From the NCBI GenBank assembly GCA_019916065.1, contig CM034233.1, positions 43,541,750 to 43,605,749 on the forward strand: DNA of 64,000 bases, written 5' to 3'. Under the pieces are notes generated by a model. The model made no database searches, was not told where the DNA came from, and saw nothing but the letters and a program-made list of their open reading frames with translations. Made by a program: the position numbers and the translations under genes. This document shows, piece after piece, positions 1 through 12,361 of the stretch. Within the stretch, counting starts at the first letter, position 1. The number at the start of each line of letters is the position of its first letter. The stretch comes from Vitellaria paradoxa (lineage: Eukaryota; Streptophyta; Magnoliopsida; Ericales; Sapotaceae).

Positions 1-2404
1 TTTTCTTGTTCACTTCGTAAGCATATGATACAAGCACCAACGTCCTAGTAATTTAACTTTGCACCTTTCTTTTGGAAGGGGCATGCAAAACCATTCAAGA
101 TAACATTGGACCATATTAGCTCTGTTGAGAAAAAAATAAATTAATATAAATAATAAAATTACCACTCCAAATAGCTAAAACATTTAAGTGAGATAGTGAC
201 TAACAATCCAACAAACTCCATCACACAATTACAACTAAATAAACTAGGGTTTCAAAGTTCTTGGTATTCAATTATTTGACCACAATTAATTTATTTTAAG
301 ACAAATCAACTAAAAAACTTGCATTCATGACACATGATAAGTTGATAACAAATAACTTCAAAATATAAAATTTTAGATTTCTTCCCTTTTTGCTTGATTT
401 TTCTTCTTAGGATTCATATCTAGCCACCTAAGAATGGATAATTTTAAGGTGTTACAAAAATGTGACCAAGGTCATTAAAATCAGGATTCAATTTAAAATC
501 AGTGGAGTGGCCAAAATATTGAATCATAAAATCAAATCGTAAAATCTCAAGATTTTATCCAATACTTATAACATGAAAACAGAGTCTATTATATTACTTA
601 TAAAATGAAAACATAGTCTGTTATATTACAATTATTCATTTAGAGCTTTCAATTTTTTTTTTAAAGTAAAAAAATTTATTAACAAAAGAAGACAGCAAAA
701 ACATGCATTAAGAATATATCATACACAAAAACCTACCTCACATCAACAAAATAAACCTTTGACAAAAGTTTACAAAAGATTCAATTTCTGGTTTTATAAT
801 CATTTACCCAATCATATAATTGAGACCTTTAAAGCATTTAGTATGATCTATATAATTCACATTAAAATACTAACTTTGTTTTATCCTTATTTTTTGTAGG
901 ATTTGAAATATATTTGTAATATTTTATCATAAATCTCTTGATTTCCATCCTAACTGCTACATTTTGAAAAAAAATGAGAGCAAAGGTACTTACTTGTACA
1001 TTATTCTAAGTCTAAATACACACCTATATATACAAAGAATGAAGGGATTTCACCCCTCAGGAAAAAGGAAACCAAGCCCTCCTTTTATGCTAATAAATCT
1101 CCTACAAAATCAGGAAATTAAAAAACTAAATCAAAACCTTCTAAGGAAAATAATTCAAAATTCTTTTGATCTTCTAATGTCCATAAAATACAGCTGGATT
1201 TCTGCACATTTAATTTACGCTAATCAATTTGGTAAAACAATGCACATCGTCCTCAATTGGTATGGCATAGAAAAGAATAATGTCATAGAATAAAAAAAAA
1301 TCTACCCCCAAAAAAAAACAAAAGAAACAAGTGAAACAGTTGGTCTATCACTTAAAAAAATAGAAAAATAAAATTTTATTTTATTTGAAAAATTACACAA
1401 AAATCACTCAATTTTGATAATTGGCAAAACTGCCTATAAAATCAAAATTTTACTGATTTTTTGTCCAAAAATTGAGATTTTATATAACATCAAACAAGTT
1501 TTTCACTCTTAACATTGCAAAATTGTAAGAGATTTAATTGAGAATTTAACAACCGTGCATGTGACATTTGATCAGACATGTCCTTGTTATTTTTTAATCT
1601 TTTAAAACTGGACAATATTCAAATGCTTCGGGAAGGTGTCTCCATCACATGTATCAAAATGTATTGCGTGTTTGAAGAAAACATTATAGGACTACAAAAT
1701 TTTGAAGAAAAACATGTATAAAATGCATCACCTAAGCAAATTGGACTACAAAAATCCAATGTACGTAAAAAGAAAAGAGAAACTTAAGTAAAAGGCGTAG
1801 CAAGCAGACACCTGTATAAATGTATCTTATTACTTCAAGAAAAATAAAAGTAAGAATAAAGGATTGGATTGGATGTGTAAAAGGACACTTTTTGGATACT
1901 TGAACAACATGCATGTCCAACAATTGAAAATACTTAAGTACTTATTATTTCCAAAATAAAAAAATAGCATAGAATGCTTAAATGACACTGTGTGGACATG
2001 AACAACACACATATCCAACACATGAACATACATGAAACACGAAAAATAATCAGAATCCAATAATAAAGTAAAAGTAATATGGATTTATTCACGTGTTTAT
2101 ATGTATCTTACAATTTGAAAAAAAAGGACTTGTTGCTTGAATGAAAATGTTTAGACACTTGAACAACACACGTGTCCAACATTTGAACATACATGAAACA
2201 CAAAAATAGTCAGAATCCAATCGTAAAATAAAAATAATATGAATTTATACCAATTAATCCTTCCCTCTTAAATTTAATGATTTTAGGAATTTAAAACCCA
2301 ACTCGACCAATTAGTATGTTTTCTAGAATAGACATTAAAATATTTTGTATGCACTTGTTTCCTAACATGTAGAAAGAAAAAAAATAAATAAATAAATCAT
2401 TACT
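1..2404. other. AT-rich non-coding DNA, probable katanin intron or 3' flank
   Basis: No recognisable exon, RNA gene or element is visible. The stretch is strongly AT-rich with many A and T runs. A pair of similar segments near 1830-2060 and 2140-2240 (sharing a stretch like acatacatgaaacac) suggests an old local duplication. The open frames present are short and unlike any protein I know. Confidence 0.4.
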
Positions 2405-2978
2405 AAACCAAACCAAACCAAACCAAGCTTTTTCCCACTAGGTGGGGTCGGCTATATGGATTTGTCGACGCCAATTAGATCTATTTAGGGGCATGTCTTC
2501 CAATAAATCTAGATAGGTCAGGTCATGTTTAATGGTTTCTTTCCAGCTTCTCTTGGGTCTTCCTCTACCTCTCCTACTCCTGGCAATCTCCATACTTTCA
2601 CACCTTCTAACAGGTGCCTCTGTTGGATGCCTTCTAACATGGCCAAACCATCTTAATCGGTTTTCTCTCATTTTATCTTCAATCGGTGCTATTCCTACTT
2701 TGCCCCTAATCGCCTCGTTCCTAATCCTATTTTTCCTTATAATCCCGCACATCCACCTTAGCATCCTCATCTCCGCAACTGCCATCTTCTGACCATAATT
2801 ATGCTTTACTGCCCAACAGTCTGATTCATATAGCAGCGCTGGTCTAACCGCTACCTTATAATACTTTCCTTTCACCTTGAGGGAGATTTTTCAGTCGCAC
2901 AAAACCCCCGAAGCACTCCTCCATTTGGTCCACCCAGCTTGAATCCTATGACTTATATCAGTATCAATCCCTCCAACT
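2405..2978 (-). mobile_element. RTE LINE copy A, 5'-truncated
   Basis: On the minus strand this is the 3' end of an RTE-clade LINE. It ends at 2405 in the pentameric tail (AAACC)n on the plus strand, i.e. (GGTTT)n in element orientation. An open segment at 2438-2875 encodes the RTE C-terminal region (RLRWFGHVRRHPTEAPVRRC and [15 protein letters not shown]). Homology to the longer copies stops near 2978, so endonuclease and most of the reverse transcriptase are missing. It lies in the katanin intron or 3' region below exon i. Confidence 0.85.
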
Positions 2979-3518
2979 TTGTAATATAGAAAATGAATTT
3001 ATTTTTATTATTTACATGAATATATAGAAATATATTTATTTCTCCTCTCAGGCTGTGTCGCATCGTGATCTTCTTACTGCCTTATCATCACATTCATGCA
3101 GTATCACGTTTTTGTTCTACTTTCTCTTTTAAGAGGACATTACACACATGGTAGACTAAAGAAAAATCAAATTTTTAGATTAAACAAAAAAAATTTGGTT
3201 GGGTTTAACTAGATTATTTGGATCATGTGGATTTAAACATTGACACCCAATCCCTATGCCCCTCTGTTATATTAGTAAAGCTAAGATTCCAGTTGGCAAT
3301 ATTTTTTATTCGCAGCAGGCACAGACTACAGAATAATGTATATTTCCTGCCTAACAAATGGCTTAATGGCTGTCAAGGAACCACCTGCCTCAACAAATAT
3401 TAATTGTTTCTTCAAAGAATTTGATTTCCCACGGAGTGGGTTTGAATTCAATTGAATTCTAACCATGTGTCCATTTAATTTTTATCATTTTGGAGAAGGC
3501 AAGAGAAACATCTTTTAC
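2979..3518. other. Intron DNA with no recognised feature
   Basis: AT-rich sequence between the RTE fragment and katanin exon i. Small open frames here do not resemble known proteins, and no further con80 exon could be identified. Confidence 0.35.
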
Positions 3519-3631
3519 CTATCTATGTTGCTTGCCAGGAGGCCCGTGAGGAGCGGCAGGAGACAAGTGCAAATATCCAATGTGATAATGTCAGGTTTTT
3601 CTGTCAAAAAGCTTAAAACATCGGCAAAAAC
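3519..3631 (-). CDS. KTN80: KTN80 exon i: con80 domain
   Basis: This 113-bp exon reads VFADVLSFLTEKPDIITLDI and continues CTCLLPLLTGLLASNIDR, clearly con80 (relatives have QADVISILTEK...TLDxxxxLLPxLxxLLxS). Acceptor TTGCAG, donor ATAG|GTAAAA. The frame remains open at the donor, so at least one more exon should follow. I could not find it in 1-3518, where an RTE fragment occupies part of the intron; it may lie left of the window. Confidence 0.87.
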
Positions 3632-3758
3632 CTGCAAGCAACAGCATACAGAAATTTGATTACAGAAGTGCATTGAAAATTAGTGCCATGAAAAAAATAT
3701 GTGAAATTAGAAACTTGAGAAAAAAGGAGTAATTAGGAAAAAATGAAATTGAACTTAC

Positions 3759-3833
3759 AGCATGATCATCCATCTTACTCAGCATATCAATGGCCCCTCT
3801 GACATCATGCCTTTCCCAGTATTTGTGGACTCC
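3759..3833 (-). CDS. KTN80: KTN80 exon h: con80 domain
   Basis: This 25-codon exon encodes GVHKYWERHDVRGAIDMLSK and then MDDHA, which corresponds to the conserved con80 helix pattern (VRxxWxRxDxKGAIxALxKxxDH in relatives). It is in phase 0 at both ends; acceptor TTTCAG, donor GCT|GTAAGT. It joins in frame to VFADVLSF in the next exon. Confidence 0.87.
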
Positions 3834-4223
3834 CTGAAAGCAATTGACAACTTATTCAGCAACCTTTTGATAAAATCAAAAAAGAGAAGGAAGAAAACAT
3901 ATCCACAGTAATATCATTTTTTATTGTATAACTGCTATTTCTAGCTAGCAAATAATTTATTTCAAACAAAATTGTTGAAGAGGATCCAGTGAGATGCAAA
4001 AGAAGTGATGATCAACCCAGCCTTAAACATTTGAAATTCTCATTTCACAACACAAGCATTTCACAAAACGTCTTTATAGAATGAAACCAGTACATAAGAA
4101 TATGAGACATATGCTGATAAGCTTGAACAGAAAAGGAAAAAAATTGAACCTAGATCACATAAAATTAATGCAATGTCATGAAAATCATTTCTATGGATAA
4201 AGTGAAAATTAATGCAATGTCAT

Positions 4224-4349
4224 GAAAAATGTTGAAAACCTCATTTGAATGTTTACACAATAAACACAAGGCTTTCAACCAAATTTTCTGCCCTTCTTTT
4301 GGACCAGGTTCCCAAAGAGAAAATCCAAATGAGGTTTTCAACATTTTTC
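4224..4349. repeat. Perfect 24-bp inverted repeat, possible small MITE or fold-back
   Basis: The arms 4224-4247 and 4326-4349 are exact reverse complements (left arm begins gaaaaatgttgaaaacc), with 78 bp between them. The left arm overlaps the second copy of a 44-bp-spaced direct repeat that starts at 4161 and 4205. No clear target duplication was found, so it may be a fold-back formed by local rearrangement rather than a transposon. Confidence 0.6.
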
Positions 4350-5190
4350 TATTGTTTTTTTGGTGTAGAATATGGCATTATGTAATATAATCTTATTTTG
4401 GTGGTGAAATTATCATGTTAAATCTTCTTTGTATCATGTAATATAAATTGACACTACCACGTGCAATCTGATTTGCAATTTATGAAGATTAATAATGCTA
4501 CAATGTTTATTTTAAATTTATTTTGGTAACGAGAAAAAATCATCCATACATATTAAGTACGGTCAATAAAATAAATTGAACACACATTCAACAATTTGTC
4601 AAATCTACAAGTTATCAATAAGTAGCTTTTTATAAATTGCAATAAAGCTGTTAGTAAAAATATAAGTAATGGTAAACTGTAACATACATAATCACAACAA
4701 TTGATGGATTAAGTTTTCAGTTAGTAATTGTCACATGACAAAGTAAAATCATTAATTATTGAAAATAATATGTAAAACCAATTCAAATTAGTAGCCAATT
4801 TAGTAGTATTTTGTTAAATTATATTTATAAATCTAAAAAAATCCACAAAAAAAAAGAAAAAGATATCAAAGCAGTGAGATATTTGGGACTTGTACGAATT
4901 AAAAAAAGTCAAGGTTTTGGTAGCCGCCACCATTGCATTACATCCATTACACCTTGAAACCGTGAGTCCACCACTGCAAACATTACATCAGCTGCTACCA
5001 CTAATTTAAAAATTAAAATAGGCCTCTAGCTTGATGGCAGCCATCCACACAATGTAAATTAAGTTAGCCAACATCCTCTCCCATGAGGACCAGAAAGGCA
5101 AACAAGCAAAATCAAACAAAGTGCACTAGCACACGTAGAAAAGAGTGCACAATGGCAAACATAATGAAGGAACAAACAATTACATGATAT

Positions 5191-5278
5191 GAGCCCAGGT
5201 TTTTTCTTTTTTTTTTTGGGGGGAACCCGGAACCCGCACTGGCTTATTGCAGCTCTCAATGAACGAGCCCAGGTTTTT
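5191..5278 (-). repeat. Ultra-short poly(A) retroinsertion with 14-bp TSD
   Basis: The 14-bp motif gagcccaggttttt occurs at 5191-5204 and again at 5265-5278. Between the copies lies about 58 bp which, read on the minus strand, ends in CCCCCC followed by an A-run. This is the layout of a severely 5'-truncated retroposed transcript end. The source sequence is not recognised. Confidence 0.55.
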
Positions 5279-5846
5279 CTGGAACCCAAATTCTTATGCT
5301 AAGGTTCTATCCCATAAGTTTAAATATAAATCCAACAATGTAAACCAACCTAGCTAATTGATATAAGCAGTAAGCTTCCTTGCATGTTCTACCAGCGTTC
5401 AGTAGTCAAGCTTACTATCATGTGGATCCTTATTATTCAAACCTGTTAACCCAATTTTGTAAAATCTTTATTTTATTGATTATGACAATAACAAATTGGG
5501 AAATTATATTAGCACTCCAAATTAGCCTCTCACACTCCAAAAGGCACCATTCATTGTGAGAGGATATGGAGTATGGAAGCTAAATTTAAAGTACTAATAT
5601 CATTTCCGTAACAAATTCTAGATGATTGCTAAGAAAGCACTAATACAATGACAACAAGAAGATTTAAAAAAAAAAAAAAAAAAAAGCAAAAGAAAACAAA
5701 CAGATTAACAAAGGACCAATTCTAGCTGCATAATCTCAAGCTGAAGGTGCATTACGTACAAGAAGATGCCCAAAAAACAATTTGCCTCAACAATTTATAA
5801 CCAAATAACCATCCTCAATTTTAAGAAAGAACAAAATCAAAATCAC

Positions 5847-5969
5847 CTGTAATTTGGCTAAACGAGACTGCATTGAACCAACAAAGTGATCATGATGTTC
5901 CATTAAAACTGCAATTGCATCCTCATCACTAGCACAAACTGTCATATTTTCATGAGAGACATGCCCTCT
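5847..5969 (-). CDS. KTN80: KTN80 exon g: start of con80 domain
   Basis: This 41-codon exon (RGHVSHENMTVCASDEDAIA... HHDHFVGSMQSRLAKLQ) carries the con80 entry motif. In katanin p80 this region reads as an acidic stretch, then a His/Asp pair and QSRLxKLQ. It is in phase 0 at both ends; acceptor AACAG, donor CAG|GTGATT. Con80 is the p60-binding module. The neighbouring exon 2 kb downstream continues the domain in frame. Confidence 0.85.
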
Positions 5970-8197
5970 CTGTTTAGAATTAAAAGAGTAAGAGATAAAT
6001 AAGCATCCGTTAGCATATACGAGAAAGAAAAAGAACATGTTACACCAGTAAAAAAAAATTAAAATAAATAAAATAACAAGTTAAAAAAGTAGAGTGATAG
6101 ATCAAGTGTCTCGAATCAGCAAGTCTTTCACTTCCACTGGTACATGCCTACACATTTTAGAAATTCGCTACTAATATTTATATAGCATTATCTGTCATAA
6201 AATTACATTGTAATATCAGAGAAATCCATTACTACTATACACCAGTAAAACAGTTGAGTAAAATCACATACATTTGGCTAATAATTGCAATATGCTCCCA
6301 GAACATGTAAGGATGAAATTAATTTCTCTATGCTATGCTAAACAGGGAGTTTCAGACTTCAAAAGTAAACCAAGGAATCAGCAAAATCTAGTGAGAGTAA
6401 ATTCTAGTGCGAGAGAAAATGCAGTTAAAGTCAACTCATTTTCACATTAAGCAAAGTATGAATTACAGTGATTTTTTTCCTTTCCCCGGGTCTTTGTGGA
6501 ACATACAAAGTGGTCGTTCTGGAACAAACATGGAAAAACCATACTTGTTAGGGTGTTTTTTACTGCCATTGAAGAACTTGCTTTTGAATAAGCCAACAAA
6601 CTTTTTGCCGCCCTTTAGTACTGGATCCTCGCTAACTATCCTAGGAAGCTTCAACAAAATTTCTTGAAGGTAAAATGGCGAGTGATTTTAAATATTAGTC
6701 CACAGAAAGGACCTTTTGAGTTGGCCCTTGAGTGGAGGTATCTATCAGGATGTTTGGGAAGTTCAATCAGGCCTTGTCAGGTAAAATGATCAAGGATGTA
6801 GGCACTAGATATGAATAGCCCGTGAACAAGGAGACCATATGTTATATGGGAAAGACAGAATGTTTTATTACCAAATATTGCTGTATAGGGTGTATGGAAA
6901 GGAACTAGCATAGGAATGTGAGTTTTGGCAGTGTTTAGTGTAACAAAGAAGCTTGTATTATCCATTATGTACCATCACACCGCACAAAGAAGCTTCTAGA
7001 GGATACATGTGTAATTACCCAAATTTTTAAATTGTGTTAATTATTGGTAATGAGATAATGAGGTGTTAATGATGATAAAATGATGGTTTAGTAGAGTAAA
7101 TTGACCGAGATTTGGAACCTCAATTTCACCTAGGTCCAACACTTGACCATCTCAGAAATGCGGAAGGGACCCCGGGCGCATGCCTATCCATGTACCGGCG
7201 CCTGGCGATGGTGATTTCAGCGTCTTGCAGTCGCTCTGATTTTTCTCCGCCACTCACCGCACCTGGTCATCTCAATCACAGGACCGATTGATATAAGGGG
7301 GCAGGGAGAAAGATAGGTTTGCTCCCTAACCTATTCTTTCCCTTTCCTTCGTTCCGAAGTGTTTGGTTTATATATATATATATATATGCTTATATATGTA
7401 TAGTGTTAGTTTGGTTGGGAAGGAACCAAGAGTCGAGGAGGAGAACAAAGGTTCTTAAGTGCCTCTAGCCTTAATCAAACAAAAAATTAACTTCACAGTT
7501 CTTCAATTAGACTAAAATTGAACCCATTAGGCATCAGTATGATTTTTTCGGTATTAGGCATTATAAATTGAGAGCACAAGAATTTTTGGCATTCTCAGAG
7601 TTACCAACAGCTCACTGTTCTTCATTTTTCTAAGGACTTAAGATCGAGATTTAATGCATTTTATTTACATATACGATATGTTAAAGATGCTAGGATATTG
7701 CTTATGTTATAAGCTAGAAATAAATTTTATTTAATTTATTATTAGTTATTTATTTTAATTATGTGCTATATTTTTAATTTGGAATTAGCTGAGTTATTTA
7801 AGAATTATTTAAATTATTAATTTATTAATTTTTGGATAAATGTGGACCATTGGATATTTTAAAAAAAATTTATTACTAAGTTACGATTACGGATTCACCG
7901 TAATTTAGGTGGACGTGATGACACCTAATTAAGAGGTTATATATATAAATAGGATTGGCAGTTAGAGTTTTATTATATTTTATTTGAGAGAGAGAGAAAA
8001 GAGAAGAGGAATAAAAGAAAAGAGAGAGAGGCTTCGGCTATCAAAGGTTAGTTATCCATTTGTTTTTTATTTGAAGCAACAAGTGAAGTATAAGTTGGTA
8101 ATTGATTTAAAGAGTAGTGTGTATGTATATATATATTTGGTTTGATAATGCTGGCAACGCAGATTTCAAAAAAAAAAGTATCTATATATATATACAT
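5970..8197. other. Intron DNA with old LTR-like sequence
   Basis: No exon was recognised. From about 7008 (tgtaattacccaaattt) the sequence resembles the start of a large plant LTR: a GC-richer patch (7140-7330), a TATA-like ggttatatatataaatagg near 7935-7955 and a GA-rich leader (7984-8030). Related-looking material seems to continue after the nested RTE and Copia 1 insertions (11194-11739 and 20749 onward). LTR borders could not be defined. Confidence 0.3.
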
Positions 8198-8214
8198 AGG
8201 TATATGTATGTGAC
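8198..8214. repeat. Target-site duplication, left, of RTE copy B
   Basis: The 17-bp sequence aggtatatgtatgtgac is present here and again at 11177-11193, exactly flanking the RTE. This proves a target-primed insertion and fixes both borders. Confidence 0.92.
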
Positions 8215-11176
8215 GCCCGGGTGCGGTGTTAAATAGGCAAGGGTCCTCGCATGTTCCTGGACGAGTGGGGGGGGCAAGGAAGCTAGTCCAAAATAGAAGG
8301 CTGAGATCAGGTACTTAGAATATTGAGAGCTTAATTAGGAAATTTATGGAAGTGGTAGATACAATGGAAAGGAGAAGAATTGCAATTGCTTGCTTGCAAG
8401 AGACGAAATGGGTAGGACAGAAAGCTAAAGAGATTGAGAGGACTGGGTATAAATTATGGTATACGGGACTTAATAGATCGAGAAATGGGGTCGGCATAGT
8501 AATAAGCAAGGACCCAAAGGAAGATATAGTTAATGTGAAACGCTGTGGAGATAGGATTATTGCAATTAAGTTAGTGTTAGGAGAAGAAATAGTAAATGTA
8601 ATTAGTACTTATGCCCCCCAGGTGGGCTTAGAAGATGTACATAAGGAGAAGTTTTGGGAAGACTTGGAAGGAATGCTATTAGAGATATCTCAAGGAGAGA
8701 TGGTCTTCATAGGAGGAGATTTGAATGGTCATATAGGACACGACATAGATGGATACATAGGAGTACACAAGGGATATGGTTACGGTGATAGAAATGAAGA
8801 AGGGAAGGATATTTTGGAGTTTGCAGTGGCTTATGATCTCATGGTGACGAACACCTTTTTTAGGAAGAGAGAGGAACATTTGGTAACTTATAAGAGTGGC
8901 TCCTCAAAGACACAGATTGACTTCTTCTTAACTAGGAAAAGAAATCGTGTAGCTTGTAAAGATTGTAAAGTTATACCAGGGGAGAGCTTGACTGCCCAAC
9001 ATAGGTTGTTGGTCATAGATGTGCAGCTTCAAAGGTGGGCTAGAAAAAAGAAGTCGTATAGATGCTCAAAGACTAAATGGTGGAACTTAAAAGGTGATAA
9101 GCAAGCAGCATTCAGGGAAAGAGTACTAGAGGAAAACATTTGGACGATAAATGAGAGTGCAAATATTATGTGGGATAAGGTAGCAAAGTGTATTAGGAGG
9201 GTAGGGAAAGAAGTCTTAGGAGAATCCAAATGGAGTGCTCCGGCACAGAAAGAGGCATGGTGGTGGAACGAGGCCGTCCAAGACAAGATAAGAGTTAAAA
9301 GAGAGTGTTTTAAATCTTGGCAAAACGACCGAAATGAAACGAACTTGGAGAGGTATAGAGAAGCTAGAAGAGAAACCAAAAAGGCAGTTAGTGAGGCTAA
9401 GGCAAAGACATTTGAGTATTTATATAGGCGAGTTGACACTAAGGAGGGCGAAAGAGAGATATTCAAGCTTGCTAAATCTAGAGATAGACGGACCAAGGAT
9501 TTAAACCAAGTTAAATGCATTAAGGATGAGGATGAAAAGGTATTAGTAAAGGAAGAGGAGATAAATGAGCATTGGAAGAGCTACTTCTACAAGTTATTTA
9601 ACGAAAGCAGTAGTAGTGACATACATTTGGGGCAGTTTACCACTTTTAGAGAAAAAATTAAATTTTATGTTCTATAGGAAAATCAGTAGGGAAGAAGTTA
9701 AAGAAGTATTAAAAAGGATGAAGAATGGGAAAGCGGTTGGCCCAGATAGTATCCCTATTGAGGTTTGGAGGTGCTTAGGAGCGGATGGCATAAGTTGACT
9801 GACAAAACTTTTTAATGTAGTGCTAAAAAGCAAGAAGATGCCTGATGCATGGAGGAAAAGTATCCTTATACCCATATACAAGAACAAATGAGATATTCAG
9901 AACTGTGCAAACTATCGCGGGATTAAATTGATGAGCCATACGATGAAATTATGGGAGAGAGTTATTGAGAGAAGACTGAGAAGGACAACAAATGTTTCAG
10001 AGAACCAATTTGGTTTCATGCCTGGAAGATCAACCTTGAAGGCTATCTTTCTCTTGAGAAGGTTAATGGAACAATATAGAGAAGGTCAAAAAGATTTACA
10101 TATAGTGTTCATCGATTTAGAGAAGGCATATGATCGGGTTCCTAGGGAGATTCTATGGAGAGTATTGGAAAAGAAAGGAGCGTGTGTCGCATATATTGAG
10201 GTGATAAAGGACATGTATGATAGAGCCATGACATCTATACGGACGACTGGTGGAGAGACTAATGAGTTCCCTATCACGATTGGTTTACATCAAGGCTCAG
10301 CGTTAAGCCCGTACTTGTTTCCTTTAGTTATGGATGAGATTACAAGACATATTCAGGATGAGGTGCCGTGGTGTATGCTATTTGCAGATGATATTATTTT
10401 AGTAGATGAGACGAGAGAAGAAGTGAATGCTAAGCTAGAATTGTGGCGGGATACGTTAGAGACAAAAGGGTTTAGGCTAAGCCGATGCAAGACGAAATAT
10501 ATGGAATGTAAGTTTAGTCAAAGTAGGAAACGAGTAGTATAGAAGTAAGTTTAGGCACACAAAAGATTGTAGAGAAAGATAAATTTAGGTACCTTAGATC
10601 TATGGTGCAACAAGATGGAGGGATTGATACTGATGTAAGTCACAGGATTCAAGCTAGATGGACCAAATGGAGGAGTGCTTCGGGGGTTTTGTGCGACCGA
10701 AAAATCCCCCTCAAGGTGAAAGGAAAGTATTATAAGGTAGCGATTAGACTAGCGCTGCTATATGGATCAGAGTGTTGGGCAGTAAAGCATAATCATGGTC
10801 AGAAGATGGCAGTTGCGGAGATGAGGATGCTAAGGTGGATGTGCGGGATTACAAGGAAAGATAGGATTAGGAACGAGGAGATTAGGGGCAAAGTAGGAAT
10901 AGCACCGATTGAAGATAAAATGAGAGAAAACCGATTAAGATGGTTTGGCCATGTTAGAAGGCGTCCAGCAGAGGCACCTGTTAGAAGGTGTGAAAGTATG
11001 GAGATTGTCAGGAGTAGGAGAGGTAGAGGAAGACCCAAGAGAAGCTAGAAAGAAACCATTAAACATGACCTAACCTACCTAGATTTATCGGAGGACATGC
11101 CCCTAAACAGATCAAATTGACGTCGACAAATCCATATAGCCGACCCCACCTAATGGGAAAAGGCTTGGTTTGGTTT
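8215..11176 (+). mobile_element. RTE LINE copy B, nearly full-length
   Basis: This 2,962-bp LINE is flanked by the 17-bp duplication at 8198-8214 and 11177-11193 and ends in a GGTTT-type tail. It encodes an AP-endonuclease, a reverse transcriptase and the RTE C-terminal domain. Compared with copy C, its 5' end lacks roughly 100 bp. RTE LINEs nick the target with the endonuclease and reverse-transcribe their RNA in place. The copy is inserted in old LTR-like DNA and is inactive: its reading frame has several frameshifts and stops. Confidence 0.92.
8346..11127 (+). pseudogene. RTE endonuclease/reverse transcriptase, broken
   Basis: 8346-9677 is open for 443 codons. It holds the AP-endonuclease (IACLQETKWVGQKAK, VFIGGDLNGHIG, QIDFFLTRKRNR) and the linker to the reverse transcriptase. 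A frameshift near 9650 precedes the RT, which continues in another frame (KNGKAVGPDSIPIEVWR). In-frame TGA codons follow at about 9796 and 9888. 9928-10542 carries [36 protein letters not shown] and the catalytic FADD motif. A further shift near 10530 and a TAG at 11046 split the C-terminal region (RLRWFGHVRRRPAEAPVRRC). At least five lesions make it non-functional. Confidence 0.9.
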
Positions 11177-11193
11177 AGGTATATGTATGTGAC

Positions 11194-11739
11194 AGATTGA
11201 TTGGCAAAGCATTTGAATTAGTTTATATATATATATTTATATATATGTATGTGTGATTGATAATTTGGTTGTCATAATAAAAGAAAAAAAAAAAAAATTT
11301 CTTCACATGATGGGTTGAGGATTTGCTGTGAGTATATATATATATACATATTATCTATATATAAGAGTGAAAAGTCAACGGAATTGAAAAAGAAATAGAA
11401 AGGAGATTGGGTTGGCGTTGCTCTGCCAGGCTGTTCAGTAGGAGTTTAGCTTAATTAGTAGTATTAATTAAATTATTGAATGAAAGTTAAGAGTTTATAT
11501 TTAGTAATTTATTAAATGTAAATTTAAGATAGACATTAAATATTAGGTATTTATTGTTGTGTATTCAGGATAGTAACCGATTATTCTGGCGTACTTTTAT
11601 ATGTACATCTTTGGACATCAAGTAAGTAGTTTGACTTACTAGTATTATTTTATAAATTATTCTATGCATACAGATTTTGGAAGTTGAATTTTCTGAATTA
11701 ATCCTTGTGAAAAAATTATATTATTTTGATAAAAAGATT
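11194..11739. other. AT-rich host or old-LTR DNA between RTE B and Copia 1
   Basis: AT-rich with TA microsatellites (near 11222 and 11337). It is probably the continuation of the LTR-like sequence interrupted at 8198. No coding region was seen. Confidence 0.35.
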
Positions 11740-11744
11740 ATATG

Positions 11745-11927
11745 TGTTAGATATTAATGTAAATATAGTAGGAAGACAATTAGTTTCTTAATTTCTTAAT
11801 TTCCTAATATGTATAGTTTCCTAAGAAGTCTTGTGTATATAAATAGGACCATGAATCCTAATACGATATATACAATTTTCATCTTTTCAATTTAGTTCAG
11901 TTTCAATTTAATTTAGTTTCATCTACA
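11745..11927 (+). repeat. Copia 1 5' LTR
   Basis: 183-bp LTR running tgttagata...atctaca. It holds a TATA-like tatataaatagg at 11836-11847, the probable promoter of the element. Its partner at 20569-20743 is 175 bp and differs by a few indels and substitutions. Confidence 0.93.
11836..11847 (+). promoter_or_regulatory. TATA-like box in Copia 1 5' LTR
   Basis: The motif tatataaatagg lies about 80 bp before the LTR end, where the U3/R promoter of short copia LTRs is expected. The same motif recurs in the 3' LTR. Activity is inferred from position only. Confidence 0.5.
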
Positions 11928-11939
11928 TGGTATCAGAGC
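11928..11939 (+). other. Copia 1 primer-binding site
   Basis: tggtatcagagc directly abuts the 5' LTR and complements the 3' part of plant initiator tRNA-Met, the usual minus-strand primer of plant copia elements. Confidence 0.9.
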
Positions 11940-12361
11940 GTATCATGAAACCCTAGCCGTCGAATAAAAAAAAATTTTTTTTTTTTTTTTTCAGAAACCT
12001 TAGCCGGCATAAACCCTAGCAGTCCATACCTGGAATCGTCAAAACTATCTCGTCGGCATGAGTCTCGTCGACGTGAATCTCGCCTAGTCTCACCGGTGTG
12101 AACAGTAGAGCTACTTGCTGTCGGTGGTCCTCTAAGAGTTCACTCAATTGTCCCAAAGCTTGCTCATCGTCGCCTCTCATCGCCCAGTGATCGTCGTCAT
12201 CGCTCCGTCGGGAAGCAGTGGTTCCTCGTCGTTCCTTGTCGCTGCTTGCTAGAAGACTTTAGTCATCCCTTTATGTGGCAGAGAGAAAACCCTTTTTTTT
12301 CTCTGTTGGTTCCTAATTGGCTAATGGTTGCTCATTTTTTGCTGTGTCCAGTATTTTTTTT

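Larger units (their letters stand above)
3834..5846. other. Katanin intron between con80 exons
   Basis: Mostly AT-rich intron. It contains a 44-bp-period direct repeat (from 4161 and 4205), a perfect 24-bp inverted repeat (4224-4247 and 4326-4349) and a short poly(A)-type insertion bounded by 14-bp repeats (5191-5278). No further exon is evident. Confidence 0.5.

Noticed and set aside
964..1293. 109-codon plus-strand frame
   Set aside because: Low-complexity Lys/Asn/Leu composition from AT-rich DNA, no recognisable motif.
2532..2792. Plus-strand open frame of 86 codons, recurring at 15126, 25919 (minus), 36758 and 59441
   Set aside because: It is the antisense of the RTE C-terminal coding region, and recurs only because the RTE recurs.
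6407..6667. Overlapping frames on both strands near 6.5 kb (86 and 64 codons)
   Set aside because: No similarity to katanin linker or any family I know, and no splice context; treated as chance.
9029..9520. 163-codon minus-strand frame rich in Ser and Leu
   Set aside because: Antisense shadow of the RTE endonuclease-RT linker.
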